From: an uncultured Bacilli bacterium
GTDB taxonomy: Bacteria > Bacillota_I > Bacilli_A > RF39 > UBA660
Reading direction: 5' to 3'
Length of the DNA stretch: 10,464 bases
NCBI GenBank assembly: GCA_934086355.1
Contig: CAKOID010000027.1
Span: forward strand, 1-10,464
This document shows, piece after piece, positions 6,463 through 10,464 of this stretch (positions within the stretch are counted from its first letter, which is position 1; each line of letters opens with the position of its first letter). The notes beneath the pieces are model-generated. The model saw only the letters and a list, made by a program, of their open reading frames with translations. It searched no databases and had not been told where the DNA came from. Made by a program: the position numbers and the translations under genes.

Positions 6463-8532
6463 ATGAAGAAGTATATAAATAAAAATATCTTTGTAAATAC
6501 AATTATTAATTTTATATGTTTAGTTATGTTAGAAATTATATTTAAAATAGTTAATTTCTTTAATATTATAGATTATTCTACAATTAGAATAGTTTTGTCT
6601 AGTTTTATAATTAGTTTAGTATTAGCAAATATATTATATTTTATTAATAAAAAAGTACATAAATATATTAATATATTTTTTATATTTGTTGTATCTATTT
6701 ATGCATTAGCAGAGACTGGATTTAATAATTTTATAGGAGTTTATATGTCACTCGGAACATCTAGTCAATTAGGTGCTGTAATAGATTATATAAGAGAGTT
6801 TGTATTAAGTTTTAAATGGTATTATTATTTTACTATGTTACCTTTTCTATTATTAATTATATATTATATATTTTTTGATAAAAAAATAATAAATAAATTT
6901 AATATAAATATGAATAAAAATAATTATAAATGTAGAAATAAAAAAATATATTTAAAAAAAATTAGTTTGGATATATTATTAATTACTATAATATCTAATT
7001 TATATTTAATTACATTATATGTACCTTTTATGCAAAATAAATTACAAACAGTATCAAATAAGAATTTATTTATTAATCCTAGTGTACCTAGTATATCTGT
7101 TAAACAATTTGGAATTACTACATATGGTTTAATAGATGTAAATAATTATTTCTTTCCAGTAAAACAAAATGTTAAGTACGAAGTAGAAACAACTAAGAAA
7201 GATTATGATAACGAAAACAATACTAGAGTATTTGATGATAGCAAATGGGAAGAATTAATTAGTAATGAAACTAATGATACTTATAATACTTTAAATAATT
7301 ATTTTATAAATAATAAAATAACAGATACTAATCAAAGTACTGGATTATTTAAAGATAAAAATTTAATTGTTATTATGTTAGAGAGTGTAAATGATATTAT
7401 AATAAATAAAGAAGATTATCCTAATTTCTATAAAATGTATAGTGAAGGATGGCATTGGGAAAATAATTATAGTCCTAGAAATAGTTGTAGTACTGGAAAT
7501 AATGAAATGAGTGGTATGACAAGTTTATTTTCAATATATAATACTTGTACTGCAAATAATTACAGAAAAAATACTTACTTTGAAGCTATATTTAATTTGT
7601 TTAATAATAGGGGATATTATACATTTAGTGCACATGATTATACAGAACACTATTATTACAGAAATGAAATACATACTAATATGGGTAGTAGTGCATATTA
7701 TGGTGCTGATAAATTAGGAATAGAATATTCTAATATATATAAAAACTGGGCTAGTGATGAAGATTTTATGGAAAAAGTTTTAGAACTTATAGATGACGTT
7801 AATAGTGAACACTTTATGACATGGTTAACTACAGTATCTTCTCATCAACCTTATTACTATTCATCTATTGAAGGTGATAAATATTTAGATTTATACGAAG
7901 ATAGAGATATTAGAACTGACTTAAAAAGATATAAATCTAAATTAAAAATACTTGATAATGCATTAGGAATATTACTTGATGGATTAGAAGAAAGAGGAAT
8001 ACTTGAAGATACAGTAATAGTTATGTATGGAGATCATTATCCTTATGGATTATCTACTGATACTATTAATACAGTATTGGACTATGATACGAATGTTGAT
8101 TATGAAAATGAAAGAGTACCATTTGTTATATATAATAAAGATATAGAAAGTAAAACATATAAAGAATATACTTCTTATATAAATATATTACCTACGGTTG
8201 CTAACCTCTTTGATTTAGAATATGATCCAAGACTTTATATGGGAACTGACTTATTAAGTAAAGACTATAATTCTATGGTAGTTTTTGCTGATGGAAGTTG
8301 GAAAAATGAATATGCATATTATAATGCAAGTAGAGCTAGTATAGAATATTTTAGTGATAAAACATATTCTATAGAAGAATTAAAAGAAATAAATAATAAT
8401 ATAGATACAAAAATAAAAATGAGTAGTTTAGCTATTAAAAATAACTATTTTAATTATTTAAATAATAGTTTAAATGGTATACATTATGTAAAAAATAAAG
8501 AAATAGATGAAAAAAATAATAAAGAAAGTTAA
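6463..8532 (+). CDS. LtaS-type lipoteichoic acid synthase-like membrane sulfatase-fold protein
   Basis: The protein has 689 residues. LtaS-type enzymes transfer glycerol phosphate from phosphatidylglycerol to build lipoteichoic acid on the outer face of the membrane. About five helices fall at residues 10-33, 41-61, 68-88, 119-138 and 169-189, as in LtaS. The external alkaline-phosphatase-superfamily domain runs from about 298 to 600: LIVIMLESVN (301-310, metal-binding E307), CSTGNNE (342-348, T344 at the catalytic threonine position), H391 in SAHDYTEHYY, VSSHQPYYY (458-466, H461), and VMYGDHYPYG (520-529, D524 and H525). The S. aureus GKTSD signature is replaced by CSTGN, flanked by C342 and C362, so this is a divergent subfamily. 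Polyglycerol phosphate is the likely product, but a phosphoethanolamine- or other phosphoglycerol-transferase role is possible. It is a monocistronic unit with an AAAGGAG site. Confidence 0.9.
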   Translation: MKKYINKNIFVNTIINFICLVMLEIIFKIVNFFNIIDYSTIRIVLSSFIISLVLANILYFINKKVHKYINIFFIFVVSIYALAETGFNNFIGVYMSLGTSSQLGAVIDYIREFVLSFKWYYYFTMLPFLLLIIYYIFFDKKIINKFNINMNKNNYKCRNKKIYLKKISLDILLITIISNLYLITLYVPFMQNKLQTVSNKNLFINPSVPSISVKQFGITTYGLIDVNNYFFPVKQNVKYEVETTKKDYDNENNTRVFDDSKWEELISNETNDTYNTLNNYFINNKITDTNQSTGLFKDKNLIVIMLESVNDIIINKEDYPNFYKMYSEGWHWENNYSPRNSCSTGNNEMSGMTSLFSIYNTCTANNYRKNTYFEAIFNLFNNRGYYTFSAHDYTEHYYYRNEIHTNMGSSAYYGADKLGIEYSNIYKNWASDEDFMEKVLELIDDVNSEHFMTWLTTVSSHQPYYYSSIEGDKYLDLYEDRDIRTDLKRYKSKLKILDNALGILLDGLEERGILEDTVIVMYGDHYPYGLSTDTINTVLDYDTNVDYENERVPFVIYNKDIESKTYKEYTSYINILPTVANLFDLEYDPRLYMGTDLLSKDYNSMVVFADGSWKNEYAYYNASRASIEYFSDKTYSIEELKEINNNIDTKIKMSSLAIKNNYFNYLNNSLNGIHYVKNKEIDEKNNKES

Positions 8533-8533
8533 A

Positions 8534-8564
8534 AATATAATTTTCTTATATTGTTTTTTTTTTT
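8534..8564 (+). terminator. Terminator after the LtaS-like gene
   Basis: AATATAA (8534-8540) pairs perfectly with TTATATT (8546-8552) around a five-base loop. One G follows, then eleven T (8554-8564). The stem contains no G-C pair, so strength depends on the long T-run. It overlaps the -35 of the next promoter. Confidence 0.55.
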
Positions 8565-8579
8565 ATTATAAAGTATAAT
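8551..8579 (+). promoter_or_regulatory. Promoter for the calcium-repeat protein gene
   Basis: TTGTTT (8551-8556, 3/6 but with the key TTG) and a perfect TATAAT (8574-8579) are 17 bases apart. Transcription would start near 8586, so the leader is only about 16 bases and begins almost at the AAGGAGAG ribosome site (8587-8594), which lies 7 bases before ATG 8602. Confidence 0.55.
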
Positions 8580-8601
8580 TGATAATAAGGAGAGTAAACG
8601 T

Positions 8602-9912
8602 ATGAAGGATACTAATAAATCTAAGAAGAATAAGAAAAAATTAGATACAACTCGTTTGACTAGATATGATGTTAGGACTGAAGTAATAAAAATAGAAGAG
8701 TTAGAAAAATTAAGTGTAGAAAAACAAGAAAAATATTTTGAAGATGTTTTTAATAGAATATATGATGGAAAAGAAGTAGAATCTTTAAGAAAATATTCTT
8801 TAAGATGTATAAAACTAACTTGTGATCCTAAAAATAATAAAATACATTTACCATATGGTGTTTTAGTACAAAAAAAAGATGATGAAATAATAATAAAAAC
8901 ATATAGAAATAGACATTTATTTTTGATGGTATTATTTTTTACACTTTTGTTACTTGCTATATTATGGGCTAGTTATAAATGGATAGATTATTCTATTGTA
9001 AAAAACTTAAATAAAGATATAGATGGTGATGGAATACCTGAATTGAATTTAGATTTAAATGGTGATAGGAAAGCAGAAATTAATATTGATACTAATAGAG
9101 ATGATAAACCTAATTTAAATATAGATTATAAAGGTAATAGAAAGGCTGTATTTAATGTAGATAGAAATAAAGATGGAAGACCAGATTTTAATCTTATTAA
9201 TATTAAAGATAAAAATGGTAAATGTTATTTAAATTGCGATACAAATGATGATGGTTGGCCAGATATTAATTTAGATTTAGATGGTGATGGAATTGCTGAT
9301 ATGGAAATTGATACAGATGGTGATGGAAGACCGGATTTAAACTTTGATATGAATGGTGATATGAAATGTGATTTGCATTGTGATACAAATAACGATTTAA
9401 AATGTGATGAATACTGTTTGAAGAGTGATGAATTAGAAAATGTTAATCCTGTAAATAGTGGAAGCAGTACTAATGTTGGTAATAAAGATTTATCTATAAA
9501 ATCTGGAGAGTTAATTCTAGAGTATGAAGATCAAAATACGGTGTTTATAACAGACATATATCCTGATGATCAACCAAATTATATTCAAGATATTCCAACT
9601 AAAAGATTTAAAGTTACTAATAAATCTAATTTATGGGTTTCATATAATTTAAGATGGGTAGTTACATTAAATGATTATGTAACAGATAATTTTAAATATA
9701 AAATAGCTAGTACTAGAAATGGTGCAAACTTTGATTTTAGAACTGCTCCAAAAGAAACTGCTCCAATTGCAACAAAAATATTAATTGCACCAGGTGCTGT
9801 TCAAGAATATGCTATAGACTTTAAATTACAAGGTACTGGTGGAAAACAAAATGAAGATCAAGGAAGAACATTCTCTGGTCATGTAGAAATATATTTAGAT
9901 AATGAATATTAA
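8602..9912 (+). CDS. Membrane-anchored protein with eleven 12-residue calcium-loop-like repeats and camelysin/TasA-like C-terminal domain
   Basis: The protein has 436 residues. Residues 1-104 form a Lys-rich, probably cytosolic domain I do not recognise, with IEELEKLSVEKQEKYFEDVF as a likely helix. One membrane helix follows at about 105-128 (FLMVLFFTLLLLAILWA). Residues 139-272 are eleven tandem 12-residue units of form D-x-[DN]-x-[DN]-x-x-[PAC]-[DE]-x-[NH]-[LIC], for example DIDGDGIPELNL and DTDGDGRPDLNF; these resemble thrombospondin type 3 or dockerin calcium loops. After a Ser/Asn linker, residues 296-436 form a beta-rich domain ending IAPGAVQEYAIDF, RTFSGHVEIY, like camelysin/TasA proteins. 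The domain order suggests a signal-anchor protein with the repeats and beta domain outside. It follows the LtaS-like gene but has its own promoter and an AAGGAGAG site. Function is unknown; an adhesin, stalk or surface-filament component is inference. Confidence 0.88.
   Translation: MKDTNKSKKNKKKLDTTRLTRYDVRTEVIKIEELEKLSVEKQEKYFEDVFNRIYDGKEVESLRKYSLRCIKLTCDPKNNKIHLPYGVLVQKKDDEIIIKTYRNRHLFLMVLFFTLLLLAILWASYKWIDYSIVKNLNKDIDGDGIPELNLDLNGDRKAEINIDTNRDDKPNLNIDYKGNRKAVFNVDRNKDGRPDFNLINIKDKNGKCYLNCDTNDDGWPDINLDLDGDGIADMEIDTDGDGRPDLNFDMNGDMKCDLHCDTNNDLKCDEYCLKSDELENVNPVNSGSSTNVGNKDLSIKSGELILEYEDQNTVFITDIYPDDQPNYIQDIPTKRFKVTNKSNLWVSYNLRWVVTLNDYVTDNFKYKIASTRNGANFDFRTAPKETAPIATKILIAPGAVQEYAIDFKLQGTGGKQNEDQGRTFSGHVEIYLDNEY
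9016..9417 (+). repeat. 36-bp-period coding repeat, eleven units, with one 6-bp insertion
   Basis: Units begin at residues 139, 151, 163, 175, 187, 201, 213, 225, 237, 249 and 261 of the 8602-9912 protein. Spacing is exactly 12 residues except for a two-residue insertion (199-200) before unit six. The period is clear in protein and degenerate in DNA, so the array is old rather than freshly amplified. Units 6, 10 and 11 carry Cys at positions 8 and 12. Confidence 0.85.
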
Positions 9913-9915
9913 AAA

Positions 9916-9939
9916 ATAAAAACTAAATTTAGTTTTTAT
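9916..9939. terminator. Bidirectional terminator: perfect 24-bp palindrome between convergent genes
   Basis: Bases 9916-9939 are a perfect inverted repeat centred between 9927 and 9928, with core ACTAAATTTAGT flanked by A-runs on the left and T-runs on the right. The T-run (9933-9937) serves the plus-strand gene ending at 9912, and the A-run (9911-9922) serves the minus-strand gene, whose stop codon (9938-9936) lies inside the palindrome. Confidence 0.75.
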
Positions 9940-10464
9940 CCTAAAACAATATCTAGAGTCATCATAAGTGAGAAACCTAATATTGTTATAAAGGCCATAA
10001 GGTCTTTTTTTTCTGTGTTTTGACTTTCTGGTATTATTTCTTCAACTACTACATATAACATTGCTCCTGCAGCAAAAGATAACAAGTAGGGAAGAATTGT
10101 ATTCATTTTTAATACTAATAATGCACCAATAACGCCTGCAATAGGTTCTACAATTGCTGATAAACTTCCTATTAGAAACGCTTTCTTTTTTGACATACCA
10201 CTAGTTAAAAGTGGTAAACTTATTGCACTTCCTTCCGGAAAATTTTGGATACCTATACCAAGTGCTAAAGTTATAGCAGCTCCTATAGTAGCTCCATCTA
10301 AACCGTAAATTACTGAACCGAATGCTACACCAATCGCCATTCCTTCTGGAATGTTATGTAACGTTATTGAAAAAATTAATAAACTTATTCTTTTTCGTTC
10401 AGTAGATAATTTCATTTTTTTCTCAAATATTTTATCTACAACAAATAATAGAAGTGTACCTCCT
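9936..10464 (-). CDS. ZIP family metal transporter (GufA-like), N-terminus outside the window
   Basis: The frame stays open to the window edge: 16 further codons (GGTLLLFVVDKIFEKK) precede the Met at 10415, and they fit the end of a ZIP helix and its following loop. The Met is therefore internal and about 175 residues are present. ZIP proteins carry zinc and other divalent metals across the cytoplasmic membrane. Numbering from that Met, HNIPEGMAIGVAFG (20-33) and GIQNFPEGSAISLPL (55-69) are the two metal-site helices; SAIVEPIAGVIGALL follows with its metal-ligand Glu, then SFAAGAMLYVVVEEIIPES and a last hydrophobic helix. The QNFPEG form is typical of the GufA branch. It is convergent with the calcium-repeat gene; its promoter is not in view. 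Substrate (Zn, Fe, Mn, Cd) cannot be told. Confidence 0.92.
   Translation of the reverse strand, partial: GGTLLLFVVDKIFEKKMKLSTERKRISLLIFSITLHNIPEGMAIGVAFGSVIYGLDGATIGAAITLALGIGIQNFPEGSAISLPLLTSGMSKKKAFLIGSLSAIVEPIAGVIGALLVLKMNTILPYLLSFAAGAMLYVVVEEIIPESQNTEKKDLMAFITILGFSLMMTLDIVLG

Noticed and set aside
10413..10415. Met codon as the start of the ZIP transporter
   Set aside because: The open frame continues to the window end with a hydrophobic helix and loop fitting the family, and ZIP proteins need more helices before the HNIPEG helix.
1..10464. Alternative genetic code (TGA as Trp), as in Mollicutes
   Set aside because: The genes are full length without in-frame TGA, and Trp at conserved sites such as GDWG of ArgRS is TGG. 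No TGA stop is used here, so reassignment is not disproved for the genome, but nothing supports it.

Overview
The window is a very AT-rich stretch of bacterial chromosome carrying nine protein-coding genes, two of them cut by the window ends. Low GC, AGA-dominated arginine codons, strong purine-rich Shine-Dalgarno sites, near-consensus sigma-A promoters and short hairpin-plus-T-run terminators all point to Bacillota. LytR-CpsA-Psr and lipoteichoic-acid-synthase-like proteins next to surface proteins of a kind I associate with uncultured gut Bacilli (RF39-like, Mollicutes-related but walled) suggest that group; this placement is inference. All Trp codons I checked are TGG, and the nine genes stop at TAA (eight) or TAG (one), so the standard bacterial code works here.

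Layout. (1) 1-1230, +: 3' part of a large secreted or surface protein, followed by a good intrinsic terminator. (2) 1393-4104, +: a three-gene operon from one promoter, comprising a small unknown protein, a membrane-anchored Ig-like protein, and an LCP-family enzyme expected to attach glycopolymers to peptidoglycan. (3) 4170-5909, +: arginyl-tRNA synthetase with its own extended -10 promoter, which overlaps the terminator of the operon before it. (4) 5946-6251, -: a short DUF192 protein convergent with argS, sharing a bidirectional terminator. (5) 6463-8532, +: a five-helix LtaS-type sulfatase-fold enzyme, divergent from the DUF192 gene across a 211-base promoter region. (6) 8602-9912, +: a single-pass membrane protein with eleven 12-residue calcium-loop-like repeats and a C-terminal domain resembling the camelysin/TasA fold. 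(7) 9936-10464, -: a ZIP-family metal transporter (GufA-like), cut by the window end and sharing a palindromic bidirectional terminator with gene 6.

The theme is the cell envelope: polymer synthesis (LtaS-like), polymer attachment (LCP), and three exported or anchored proteins of unknown role. The least ordinary item is the 8602-9912 protein, with a perfect 36-bp coding period, paired cysteines at fixed repeat positions, and a terminal motif that aligns without gaps to the truncated surface protein at the left edge. No mobile element, CRISPR array, rRNA or tRNA was seen. No intergenic gap exceeds 300 bases; the largest are 1231-1392 and 6252-6462.
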